DNA of 10,210 nt from Pseudomonadota bacterium (GCA_023445955.1 JAEXJH010000156.1:1-10210), one strand, 5' to 3'; numbered from the stretch's first letter, positions 1 to 6,341 are shown. The notes: a model not told the origin generated them from the letters alone. Translations and numbers: made by a program.

Positions 1-48
1 CGGGGGAGGTGGCGCGATGCGGATACGCATCGTGACGGAGGGGCGCTC
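1..48 (-). repeat. Dispersed hairpin repeat, copy A, downstream of amn
   Basis: The core is a 7-bp stem, CGATGCG at 15-21 and CGCATCG at 26-32, with a GATA loop, flanked on both sides by G-rich tracts (GGGGGAGGTGGCG and GACGGAGGGGCGC). Positions 17-48 recur in inverted orientation at 10178-10210, with one G of length difference. The element begins a few bases past the amn stop. It would lie in the 3' end of the amn transcript and could act as a terminator or RNA-stabilising hairpin, although no T-run follows it. The second copy shows it is a dispersed repeat and not a private terminator. Confidence 0.8.
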
Positions 49-54
49 TACAGC

Positions 55-1509
55 CTACCGGAACGGCGGCTCATCAAACGCCCGCAACTTCCGCGAGTGC
101 AGGTTCGGCCCCTCGGCGTGCAGCAGCTTGCAGGTCAGGATCCCGATCTGCAGGTGCTGGCTGATCGCGCGCTCGTAGAAGGCATTCGCCTGCCCCGGCA
201 GCTTGATCTCACCGTGCAGCGGCTTGTCCGACACGCACAGCAGCGTCCCGTACGGCACCCGGAAGCGATAGCCCTGGGCCGAGATCGTCGCGCTCTCCAT
301 GTCGATCGCCACGGCCCGGCTCTGGTTGAAGCGCAGGGCCGAGAGGCTGTGGCGCAGTTCCCAGTTGCGGTCGTCGGTGGTGACGACGGTGCCGGTGCGC
401 AGGCGCTTCTTCAGCTGGTCGCCGCTGTCGCCGCTGATCGCCTTGGCCGCGTCGTAGAGGGCGCGTTGCACCTCGGCGATCGACGGCACCGGGATCTCCG
501 GCGGCAGCACGTCGTCCAGCACGTGGTCGTCGCGCAGATAGGCGTGGGCCAGGACGTAGTCGCCGATGGTCTGGGTGTCGCGCAGGCCGCCGCAGTGACC
601 GATCATTAGCCAGGCCTGCGGACGCAGCACCGCCAAGTGGTCGCAGATCGTCTTGGCGTTGGACGGACCGACGCCGATGTTCAGCAACGTCACGCCCGCA
701 CCGCCCGGGGCCATCAGGTGGTAGGCCGGCATCTGGTGCTTGCGCCAGGTCGACTCCGCCACCGCCAGCTCAGGGTTCACCGTATTGGCGGTGATCGTCA
801 GGCCGCCCGCGCACGACAGGGCCGTGTAGGGGCTGTCAGGTTGCTGCAGCTGCTCGATGCTCCAGCGGACGAACTCGTCGACATAGCGGTTGTAGTTCGT
901 GAACAGGATGAATTGCTGCACGTCCTCGGCCGGCGTGCCGGTGTAGTGCTTCAGGCGGGCCAGCGAGAAGTCGGTGCGCAGGCCGTCGAACAGCGACAGC
1001 GGCCGCGTCTCCTCCAGGGCCGGGTTCCAGACGCCGTCGGCGATCTCGTCGCCGATGAAGGCCAGATCCGTGGTCGGGAAGAAGCGGGCGATGTCCTCGC
1101 TGCGCACATCGGCCTGGTTCAGGTCGATCGTGGCGTCCAGCACGTAGGGATAGGGGATCTCCTGGCGGGAGCGCTCGACCTCGATCTCGACGTCGAAATC
1201 GTCCATCAGCAGGCTTAGCTGCTCGACCAAGTAGTCCTTGAACTGGGCCGGCTTGGTCACGGTCGTCGAATAGACGCCGGGGCGGCTGACGCGGGCGTAC
1301 GAACGGGCCAGCTTGGGCGGCAGGGCCTCGGGATCGTAGGTCAGGCGCAGCTCGGGATAGGCGAACGAGCCATCGAACCGCGTCTGCGGGTCGGGGCGGG
1401 TTCCATTTTCGAGATAGGCGCGCAGGGCGGTCCGGAGAGCGTCGACGGCGCGTTCGTATTCGTCATTGAGCCGTTCAACGACGGCGATTGCTTTTTCTTG
1501 GTTTGACAT
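55..1509 (-). CDS. amn: AMP nucleosidase
   Basis: Hydrolyses the N-glycosidic bond of AMP to adenine and ribose 5-phosphate, a cytoplasmic step in adenine nucleotide turnover. The 484-residue length equals that of the E. coli enzyme as I recall it. The N-terminal half (about 1-190) fits the AMP nucleosidase-specific domain. The C-terminal half (about 255-470) is a nucleoside phosphorylase fold, with LLNIGVGPSNAKT at 275-287, LMIGHCGGLRD at 301-311, the ribose-binding AIDMESATI at 401-409 and SDKPLHGEIK at 427-436. The ATG at 1509 is the first Met. AAGGA lies just upstream, but it coincides with a -10-like GCTATAAG, so the mRNA may be leaderless. The gene is alone on its strand. The family is clear, and I see no sign of damage. 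Confidence 0.96.
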   Translation of the reverse strand: MSNQEKAIAVVERLNDEYERAVDALRTALRAYLENGTRPDPQTRFDGSFAYPELRLTYDPEALPPKLARSYARVSRPGVYSTTVTKPAQFKDYLVEQLSLLMDDFDVEIEVERSRQEIPYPYVLDATIDLNQADVRSEDIARFFPTTDLAFIGDEIADGVWNPALEETRPLSLFDGLRTDFSLARLKHYTGTPAEDVQQFILFTNYNRYVDEFVRWSIEQLQQPDSPYTALSCAGGLTITANTVNPELAVAESTWRKHQMPAYHLMAPGGAGVTLLNIGVGPSNAKTICDHLAVLRPQAWLMIGHCGGLRDTQTIGDYVLAHAYLRDDHVLDDVLPPEIPVPSIAEVQRALYDAAKAISGDSGDQLKKRLRTGTVVTTDDRNWELRHSLSALRFNQSRAVAIDMESATISAQGYRFRVPYGTLLCVSDKPLHGEIKLPGQANAFYERAISQHLQIGILTCKLLHAEGPNLHSRKLRAFDEPPFR

Positions 1510-1543
1510 GGGTCCTTATAGCGACGTTTTGCGACGTTGGCGA
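1509..1543 (-). promoter_or_regulatory. Candidate amn promoter with tandem AACGTCGC repeats; likely leaderless start
   Basis: On the minus strand GCTATAAG (1522 to 1515) matches the Caulobacter housekeeping -10 pattern GCTANAWC at seven of eight positions. The A of the amn ATG lies six bases past its TATAAG hexamer, where transcription would be expected to start. No good -35 is visible at normal spacing. In its place AACGTCGC occurs twice, at 1538-1531 and 1528-1521, exactly one helical turn apart. That arrangement suits an activator binding one face of the DNA. The -10 and the repeats are seen; their roles are inferred. Confidence 0.5.
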
Positions 1544-1574
1544 GACGTCGGCCCGGCCAAATGGGAATGATTTA

Positions 1575-1800
1575 TTACTTAGAGACGGTGAGGAACTCGC
1601 ACGGGCATCCGTCTTGAGGATGAGCCTGTTTCTTCGGCTTGGCTCGCGGGAAGCCCAGGCCCACCACCTCAAGGGCATGGACGAACCCGCGCCGGTCGGC
1701 CACAAGGGCTGAAATGCTCAAGGAAGGGGCGGATGGCGGCGCGGGCGTTCTCGCACGTCGTTCCTTCCGGAAACCAGAACATGCCGTCGACGTCCGCCAA
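1575..1800 (-). pseudogene. Possible frameshifted small hypothetical gene
   Basis: Two minus-strand reading frames with coding-like third positions abut here. The first runs from TTG 1800 (or ATG 1782) through FWFPEGTTCENARAAIRPFL, then in that frame reaches a TGA at 1671-1669. One base out of frame, the second reads ALVADRRGFVHALEVVGLGF and continues to TAA at 1577-1575. Removing one T from the TTT at about 1711-1713 joins them into one protein of about 74 residues (…LEHSALVADRRG…). The total length of 226 bases is 3n+1, as a single-base shift needs. I do not recognise the protein. It could be a broken gene, a sequencing error, or chance open frames in GC-rich DNA. The stretch fills most of the 321-base gap between amn and the symporter, and I see nothing else there apart from the amn promoter. 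Confidence 0.33.
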
Positions 1801-1830
1801 TGACCTTGGTGGGGGGCGCCAGGGGGATTC

Positions 1831-3084
1831 ATGAACAAACGCTTCGCCTTACTGATCGTGTTGGCCATGGTGCTGGGCGTCGCCGTCGGCTGGGCCATCA
1901 ACCAGACGATGGATCCGGTCGCGGCCAAGTCGGCCGCCAACAGCCTGTCGCTGATCACCGACATCTTCCTGCGCCTGATCAAGATGATCATCGCGCCGCT
2001 GGTGCTGACGACCCTGATCGCCGGCATCGCCCACATGGAAGACGCCGCCGCCGTCGGCCGCATCGGCGCCAAGACCATGGCCTGGTTCATCAGCGCCTCG
2101 GCGGTCTCGCTGCTGCTGGGCCTCTTGATGGTCCACCTGCTGAACCCGGGCCATGGCCTAAACCTGACCGAGATGCAGGCCTCGTCCGCCCCGGCCGCCA
2201 CGACCGAAGCCTTCACCCTGAAGGGCTTCCTGACCCACCTGGTGCCGACCTCGATCTTCGACGCCATGGCCAAGAACGAGATCCTGCAGATCGTCGTCTT
2301 CGCCCTGTTCGTCGGCACGGCCGTCGCCTCGCTGGACAACAAGGCCCCGCAGGTCCTGGAACTGGCCGAGCAGGCCGCCCAGGTCATGCTGAAGGTCACC
2401 AACTTCGTCATGAAGCTGGCCCCGCTGGCCATCTTCGCGGCCCTGGCCTCGACCATCGCCACCCAGGGCGTGTCGATGCTGGCCGTCTACGGCAAGTTCG
2501 TGCTGGGCTTCTACGCCACCATGGGCGTGCTCTGGCTCCTGCTGTTCGTGGCCGGCGCCCTGGTGCTGGGCAAGCGGGTCATTCCGCTGTTCGGCGTGAT
2601 CCGCGATCCGGCCCTGCTGGCCTTCTCGACCGCCTCGTCGGAAGCCGCCTATCCGAAGATCCTGGACGGCCTGCCCCGCGTGGGCGTGCGTCGCCGCATC
2701 GTCTCGTTCGTCCTGCCGCTGGGCTATTCGTTCAATCTCGACGGCTCGATGCTCTACTGCACCTTCGCCACCATGTTCATCATGCAGGCGCACGGCGTGC
2801 ACCTGAGCGTCCAGCAGCAGATCTTCATGCTGCTGCTCCTGATGGTGACGTCGAAGGGCATCGCCGGCGTGCCGCGCGCTTCGCTGGTCGTCATTATGGC
2901 CACCCTGACCTATTTCGGCCTGCCGGAAGCCTGGATCGCGCTGGTGCTCGGCGTCGACCACCTGCTGGACATGGGCCGCTCGGCCACCAACGTCGTTGGC
3001 AACAGCGTCGCCGCCGCCGTGGTCGCCAAGTGGGAAGGCGAGCTGGACGAGGTGCAGCCCGACATCGAGCCGGCCAAGGGCTGA
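1831..3084 (+). CDS. Dicarboxylate/amino acid:cation symporter (DAACS family)
   Basis: Inner-membrane secondary transporter of the glutamate/C4-dicarboxylate family (GltP/DctA/GltPh fold), taking up acidic amino acids or dicarboxylates with H+ or Na+. It has 417 residues, usual for the family. Hydrophobic segments start at residue 5. RLIKMIIAPLVLTTLIAGI lies at 48-66. The re-entrant loop HP1 signature AFSTASSEAAYP is at 264-275, NLDGS of TM7 at 302-306, HP2 (TSKGIAGVPRAS) at 340-351, and the TM8 substrate motif DMGRSATNVVGN at 380-391. The Asp, Arg and Asn of that motif correspond to GltPh D394, R397 and N401. The position matching the GltPh sodium ligand D405 is Asn, as in DctA, which hints at proton coupling (alignment from memory). 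AGGGGGA precedes the ATG. Which substrate it carries cannot be decided. Confidence 0.93.
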   Translation: MNKRFALLIVLAMVLGVAVGWAINQTMDPVAAKSAANSLSLITDIFLRLIKMIIAPLVLTTLIAGIAHMEDAAAVGRIGAKTMAWFISASAVSLLLGLLMVHLLNPGHGLNLTEMQASSAPAATTEAFTLKGFLTHLVPTSIFDAMAKNEILQIVVFALFVGTAVASLDNKAPQVLELAEQAAQVMLKVTNFVMKLAPLAIFAALASTIATQGVSMLAVYGKFVLGFYATMGVLWLLLFVAGALVLGKRVIPLFGVIRDPALLAFSTASSEAAYPKILDGLPRVGVRRRIVSFVLPLGYSFNLDGSMLYCTFATMFIMQAHGVHLSVQQQIFMLLLLMVTSKGIAGVPRASLVVIMATLTYFGLPEAWIALVLGVDHLLDMGRSATNVVGNSVAAAVVAKWEGELDEVQPDIEPAKG

Positions 3085-3113
3085 AACCCTTAGGCTGCAA
3101 CGGCTTTACGAAG

Positions 3114-3143
3114 GCCCGCCTTCCCCAGGGAGGCGGGCTTTTT
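3114..3143 (+). terminator. Rho-independent terminator of the symporter gene
   Basis: GCCCGCCT at 3114-3121 pairs with AGGCGGGC at 3131-3138, and the inner CCC/GGG can add pairs. The stem is followed at once by TTTTT (3139-3143). It starts 30 bases after the symporter stop. Confidence 0.9.
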
Positions 3144-3145
3144 CG

Positions 3146-3179
3146 TGTACAGTTTCAAATGTACAGTAAAAACTTGACA
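3146..3179 (+). promoter_or_regulatory. Operator-like TGTACAGT direct repeat next to a TTGACA box
   Basis: TGTACAGT occurs at 3146-3153 and 3160-3167, 14 bases start to start. Each copy contains the palindrome TGTACA, so the pair also reads as an inverted repeat. A perfect -35-like TTGACA follows at 3174-3179. No convincing -10 stands at 16-18 bases; CTAGAC at 3204-3209 is too distant. The region is AT-rich compared with its surroundings. It plausibly binds a regulator, perhaps of the TetR type, controlling the DUF6491-like gene, but the regulator is not in the window. Confidence 0.4.
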
Positions 3180-3221
3180 AGCCCCGGGGGAAGCCCAATC
3201 TCTCTAGACGAGGGGCTTTTT
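3179..3221 (+). terminator. Second terminator-like hairpin before the DUF6491-like gene
   Basis: AAGCCCC at 3179-3185 can pair with GGGGCTT at 3212-3218, followed by a T-run (3217-3221). AAGCCC at 3191-3196 can pair with the same right arm as an alternative. It could be a back-up terminator for read-through from the symporter, or an attenuator just before the next start codon. Confidence 0.4.
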
Positions 3222-3235
3222 AGGACGATGACGTC

Positions 3236-3658
3236 ATGAGCAAGATCACCCATATCGCGCGCGCCGCGCTGATCGGGATCGCCCTCGCCGGAATCGGCGC
3301 CTCGGCGGCTTCGGCGGCCCAGGGCGACGCACCCGCCAAGGCGGTGAAGCCCGCCCGCCAGTGCTTCTACCTGTCGGACTGGCACGGCTGGAGCGCCCCG
3401 AACAAAGACACCCTGTACATGAAGGTCAACAATCGCGACGTCTATCGCGTGGACTTGGCCTTCGGCTCCAACTCGCTGACCTGGCCGGGCTCGCACCTGG
3501 TCTCGGTGGTGCGCGGCCCCGACAGCGTCTGCGGCCCGAACGACCTGGACCTGCGCGTGGGCGACGGCTTCGGCATGCCGATCCCGATCCGCGCCAAGGC
3601 CATCACCAAGCTGACCCCGGAAGAGATCCAGGCGCTGCCGAAGAAGGACCGGCCCTAA
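3236..3658 (+). CDS. Small exported protein, DUF6491-like
   Basis: A 140-residue protein with a typical Sec signal peptide: basic start MSKITHIAR, hydrophobic ALIGIALAGIGASA, and a likely cleavage after ASAA near residue 28. The mature part (CFYLSDWHGWSAP, DVYRVDLA, VCGPNDLDLRVGDG and a TKLTPEEIQALPKKDRP tail) fits what I remember of DUF6491, a family of unknown function common in Caulobacterales and sphingomonads. The Cys residues at about 42 and 101 may pair in the periplasm. The ATG at 3236 has AGGA ten bases upstream. An out-of-frame ATG at 3228 makes a three-codon ORF whose stop overlaps the start (ATGA). Its stop overlaps that of the convergent reductase gene. Function unknown. Confidence 0.8.
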   Translation: MSKITHIARAALIGIALAGIGASAASAAQGDAPAKAVKPARQCFYLSDWHGWSAPNKDTLYMKVNNRDVYRVDLAFGSNSLTWPGSHLVSVVRGPDSVCGPNDLDLRVGDGFGMPIPIRAKAITKLTPEEIQALPKKDRP

Positions 3659-4527
3659 CCGGCCGCGGCGTTCAACAACGCCACGATCATGCTGTTGGCC
3701 GGCGTCGGGATCCCCAGCGCCGCGCCCCGGCGGACGATGACGCCATTACGGGCGTCCAGCTCCATCGGGCGGCCGGCGGCGCGGTCGGCCATCAGCGAGT
3801 TGACGAGATCCGGCGGACCCTTGCGATAGCCGTCGACGACCTGGTCGCCCAGGTCGTCGGACAGGGTCGCGCCCAGCGCCCGACCCACGGCCACGCACTC
3901 GGCGACCAGAGTCTTCATCACGCTCGCCGCGCCGTCATCGTGCGCCACGCCCGAGGGCCTCAGGGTCATGGCGTTGACCGCCCCGGCTGCGTTGAGCGCC
4001 AGCTTGCGCCAAGCCACCGAGATGAAGTCGTCCGTGGTCGCCACGTCGATCGGCGTGTGGGCGAAGAGGGCCGCAAACGCCTCGCCGGCTTCCCCCGCCT
4101 CGACCCGGATCCAGCCATAACGCCGCTGCCGGAAATGCCCCGGCGCCGGCCGCTCGGCCGGGAAGTCGACGATCACCGGCACGAGGTTCTCGTCGGCGAC
4201 GCGACCGGCGAAGGCCTCGCGGTGCTCGACGCCATTACGGATCACCGCCACCTTGGTGTCCGGCCCGACCAGAGCCTCCAGCCACGGCGCGGCGGCGACA
4301 TCGTCATAAGCCTTGGTCGCCACCAGCACCCAGTCGACCGGCGACAGCCCCTCGGGCGAGGTCGCCAGGCGCGGCGTGGCGGTAACCTCGCCATCAGGGG
4401 TCTCCAGCACCAGCCGCTCAAACGGCGTACGCACGCAGATGGTGAGGTCCAGGTCCGCGCGCTGCCCCAGCCACGTCGCCAGGGTTCCGCCGATGGCGCC
4501 GGGTCCGATCAGGGCGATGGTGGTCAT
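3655..4527 (-). CDS. 2-dehydropantoate 2-reductase family oxidoreductase (PanE/ApbA-like)
   Basis: NADPH-dependent reduction of ketopantoate to pantoate, the second step of pantothenate/CoA synthesis, is the family reaction. The 290-residue protein starts with the Rossmann motif GPGAIGG at 8-14. Lys72 (ATKAYD) and Asn98 (IRNG) close the cofactor domain. The C-terminal helical domain carries the catalytic pair Lys175 and Asn179 in AWRKLALNAAG, and Glu256 in GRPMELDARNG, all at or next to the E. coli PanE numbering. The catalytic set is complete, so activity is likely, but bacteria often carry several paralogues with other 2-oxoacid substrates and no pantothenate genes lie nearby. The ATG at 4527 has GGAG eight bases upstream. 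The 3' end overlaps the DUF6491-like gene by four bases on opposite strands. Confidence 0.87.
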   Translation of the reverse strand: MTTIALIGPGAIGGTLATWLGQRADLDLTICVRTPFERLVLETPDGEVTATPRLATSPEGLSPVDWVLVATKAYDDVAAAPWLEALVGPDTKVAVIRNGVEHREAFAGRVADENLVPVIVDFPAERPAPGHFRQRRYGWIRVEAGEAGEAFAALFAHTPIDVATTDDFISVAWRKLALNAAGAVNAMTLRPSGVAHDDGAASVMKTLVAECVAVGRALGATLSDDLGDQVVDGYRKGPPDLVNSLMADRAAGRPMELDARNGVIVRRGAALGIPTPANSMIVALLNAAAG

Positions 4528-4602
4528 GAGGGAAGCTCCGTACTGAGATCGACGCCCGTCCTAGACCGCGATCGCGACGGGGTCACGACCTTCTAGCGCC
4601 AC

Positions 4603-4648
4603 GCCGAAGTCCTCGCCCTTCGACGGGCTCAGGGTGAGGACGTCGGAA
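4603..4648 (+). repeat. REP-like palindromic repeat, copy 1 (diverged)
   Basis: Same layout as copies 2 and 3 (GCCGAA, CCTCG, CCTTCGAC, GCTCAGG, TGAGGA) but with substitutions, several of them compensatory: CCCT/AGGG replaces TCCT/AGGA in the stem, so the hairpin is kept. Same orientation as copy 3, inverted to copy 2, which starts 17 bases further on. It lies upstream of the reductase gene. Confidence 0.8.
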
Positions 4649-4664
4649 GCATCCCAGGCGCCCA

Positions 4665-4708
4665 AAACACCTCATCCTGAGCTTGTCGAAGGACGAGGTG
4701 TTCGGCAC
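4665..4708 (-). repeat. REP-like palindromic repeat, copy 2, left arm of the 44-bp inverted repeat
   Basis: These 44 bases are the exact reverse complement of 5051-5094. Each arm is itself an imperfect hairpin: AACACCTC-G-TCCT against AGGA-T-GAGGTGTT around the loop TCGACAAGCTC. The arms enclose the GIY-YIG gene and nothing else. Confidence 0.95.
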
Positions 4709-4760
4709 AGATTGCGCAAACTCAATCTATAGGCGCATTATCGCTCGCCGGAGGTGCGCG

Positions 4761-5087
4761 ATGTACGATGTTCAATCCGCTTGGGTTTACATCCTGCGCT
4801 GCGCCGACGGCATGTACTACGTCGGCTCGCATCGTGGGTCCGATCCCGCCGTTCGCGTGGCCGGGCACAATGCCGGCCTGGATCCGAAAGCCTTCACCTA
4901 TAAGCGCCGACCGGTCGAACTCGTCTGGGCCGGCGACTTCCAGTTCATCACCGACGCCATTGCATTCGAGCGACAGCTGAAAGGCTGGAGCCGCGCCAAG
5001 AAGGAGGCGGTGATCAGAGGTGAATGGGATGCGCTACCGGGTCTGGCGCAGTGCCGAACACCTCGTCCTTCGACAAGCTCAGGATGA
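4761..5087 (+). CDS. Small GIY-YIG nuclease family protein
   Basis: A 108-residue single-domain GIY-YIG protein of the YhbQ/UPF0213 type. In order it shows VYIL at 9-12, YYVGS at 19-23, Arg32, His36, a YKRR patch at 47-50 and AFERQLKGW at 68-76, whose Glu70 is the expected metal-binding catalytic residue. The family cuts DNA, with the Tyr and Arg near the active centre; the target here is unknown. I chose ATG 4761 because GGAGGT ends five bases before it. An upstream in-frame ATG at 4683 would have to read through the repeat. The last residues (RTPRPSTSSG) and the stop are encoded by repeat copy 3, so the native C-terminus may have been replaced. The gene sits alone between two perfect inverted repeats. 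Confidence 0.88.
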   Translation: MYDVQSAWVYILRCADGMYYVGSHRGSDPAVRVAGHNAGLDPKAFTYKRRPVELVWAGDFQFITDAIAFERQLKGWSRAKKEAVIRGEWDALPGLAQCRTPRPSTSSG

Positions 5088-5094
5088 GGTGTTT
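5051..5094 (+). repeat. REP-like palindromic repeat, copy 3, right arm of the 44-bp inverted repeat
   Basis: Perfect inverted copy of 4665-4708. It overlaps the 3' end of the GIY-YIG gene, whose TGA (5085-5087) lies inside it. In other frames the same DNA encodes the LRQAQDE and PELVEG strings that I recall as common in alphaproteobacterial database entries where genes run into this repeat. Confidence 0.95.
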
Positions 5095-5181
5095 GGCAGG
5101 CCCTGGACGACAAACGTCATCATCGCCGGCCTTGAAGCTTTTCTCGGTTATCGCGCGCCTCCATACAGGAGACCGGAACGA

Positions 5182-5218
5182 AGAAGGGCGGGACCCGGCT
5201 CCCGGATTCCGCCCTTCT
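5182..5218 (-). terminator. Probable nrdB terminator
   Basis: AGAAGGGCGG at 5182-5191 pairs perfectly with CCGCCCTTCT at 5209-5218 (10 bp, 17-base loop). Read on the minus strand the stem ends in TTCTTCGTTCC, a weak U-tract. It lies 22 bases past the nrdB stop. The rest of 5095-5239 shows nothing I can support. Confidence 0.65.
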
Positions 5219-5239
5219 CCTACGCCCCTCGTGAAGCGA

Positions 5240-6277
5240 TCACTGCGCCGGCGTCAGGTCCGTGCGCTTCTTCATCATCTCGTCGAAGCTGGTCCAGACG
5301 CCTTCCGAACCGTGCCACTGACCCTTGGTCGCGGCCTTCGAATACTCGGTCGCCCGGGCCTCGAAGAAGTTGGCGTGCTCGACGCCCGACAGCAGCGACT
5401 GCAGCCAGGGCAGCGGGTTTTCCTTCACGCCGTACACTTCCGGCAGCTGCAGCTGGCGCAGGCGCCAGTCGGCGATGAAGCGGATGTAGGCCTTGATGTC
5501 GTCGGGGGTCATGCCCTGGATGTCGCCGGCCTCGAAGGCCAGGTCGATGAAGTTGTCCTCCATCCCGACCACGGTCTTGCAGCAGTCGATGATGTCGTCG
5601 GCCACCGACTTGGTCACCGCGTTCGTTTCCTTGTTGAACGCGTGGTACAGCTTGATGATGCCGTCGCAGTGCAGGCTCTCGTCGCGGATCGACCACGAGA
5701 CGATCTGGCCCATGCCCTTCATCTTGTTGAAGCGCGGGAAGTTCATCAGCATCGCGAACGAGGCGAACAGCTGCAGGCCTTCGGTGAAGCCGCCGAACAT
5801 CGCCAGCGTGCGGCAGATGTCGGCGTTGGTCTCGACGCCGAACGTCTGCATGTAGTCGTGCTTGGCCTTCATGGCCTCGTATTCCATGAACGCCGAGAAC
5901 TCGGTCTCGGGCATGCCGATGGTCTCGAGGAGCAGGGCGTAGGCCGCGATATGGATCGTCTCCATGTTCGCGAATGAGGCCAGCATCATCTTCACTTCGG
6001 TCGGTTTGAACACCCGGCCGTAGCGCTCCATGTAGTTGTCCAGCACCTCGACGTCGGACTGCGTGAAGAAGCGGAAGATCTGCGTCAGCAGGTTCCGTTC
6101 CTTGTCGTTCAGCTTGACGGCCCAGTCCTTGAGGTCCTCGCCCAGCGGAACCTCTTCAGGCATCCAGTGGACCTGCTGCTGCTTCTTCCAGAAGTCGTAG
6201 GCCCACGGATAGCGGAAGGGCTTGTAGCCGCCCGAAGGGGTCATCAGGCCGGGCAGGATGAGCGAGGAAGCGGACAT
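5240..6277 (-). CDS. nrdB: Ribonucleoside-diphosphate reductase beta subunit (class I, R2)
   Basis: Cytoplasmic small subunit of aerobic ribonucleotide reductase; it houses the diiron centre and tyrosyl radical that start NDP reduction in the NrdA subunit. It has 345 residues, usual for R2. The six expected metal ligands are present: Asp75 (TQSDVEV), Glu106 and His109 (METIH), Glu166 (TEGLQLF), Glu200 and His203 (DESLH). The radical Tyr is Tyr113, four residues after His109, matching E. coli Tyr122. The C-terminal tail (KKRTDLTPAQ) is where R2 docks on R1. nrdA is not in the window. The ATG at 6277 has AGGG upstream. Two candidate NrdR boxes lie 65-112 bases upstream. Everything points to an intact, working gene. 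Confidence 0.96.
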   Translation of the reverse strand: MSASSLILPGLMTPSGGYKPFRYPWAYDFWKKQQQVHWMPEEVPLGEDLKDWAVKLNDKERNLLTQIFRFFTQSDVEVLDNYMERYGRVFKPTEVKMMLASFANMETIHIAAYALLLETIGMPETEFSAFMEYEAMKAKHDYMQTFGVETNADICRTLAMFGGFTEGLQLFASFAMLMNFPRFNKMKGMGQIVSWSIRDESLHCDGIIKLYHAFNKETNAVTKSVADDIIDCCKTVVGMEDNFIDLAFEAGDIQGMTPDDIKAYIRFIADWRLRQLQLPEVYGVKENPLPWLQSLLSGVEHANFFEARATEYSKAATKGQWHGSEGVWTSFDEMMKKRTDLTPAQ

Positions 6278-6341
6278 GGCGAACCCTGGGAGGCTAGAAT
6301 CGTGGAGGAGCGATATGGTGGTTTCACCCTACCAAAGCCTC

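Noticed and set aside
1800..3239. Long plus-strand open frame of 479 codons overlapping the symporter
   Set aside because: Its translation is Arg/Pro/Gly-rich and low in complexity, lies one frame off a clear transporter gene, and is explained by G/C third positions suppressing stops.
4561..4597. CGCGATCGCG palindrome (4567-4576), flanking CTAGA/TCTAG and a minus-strand GCTAGAAG before the reductase gene
   Set aside because: GCTAGAAG could be a -10, but no -35 is visible and short GC palindromes are common by chance here. Kept only as a note.
4712..4741. Possible promoter TTGCGC with CATTAT before the GIY-YIG gene
   Set aside because: Both boxes match consensus poorly; spacing alone is not enough support.
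4683..4760. Upstream in-frame ATG that would lengthen the GIY-YIG protein by 26 residues
   Set aside because: It lies inside the repeat, has no ribosome site, and the added residues precede the conserved domain start. ATG 4761 has a good GGAGGT.
4603..5094. Three palindromic repeats considered as a CRISPR array
   Set aside because: Orientation is inverted, spacing is irregular (16 and 342 bases) and no cas genes are present. They are REP-like elements.
4665..5094. Considered as a classical IS or MITE with terminal inverted repeats
   Set aside because: No transposase and no target-site duplication visible outside the arms; each arm is a self-pairing REP-type hairpin and not a simple terminal repeat.
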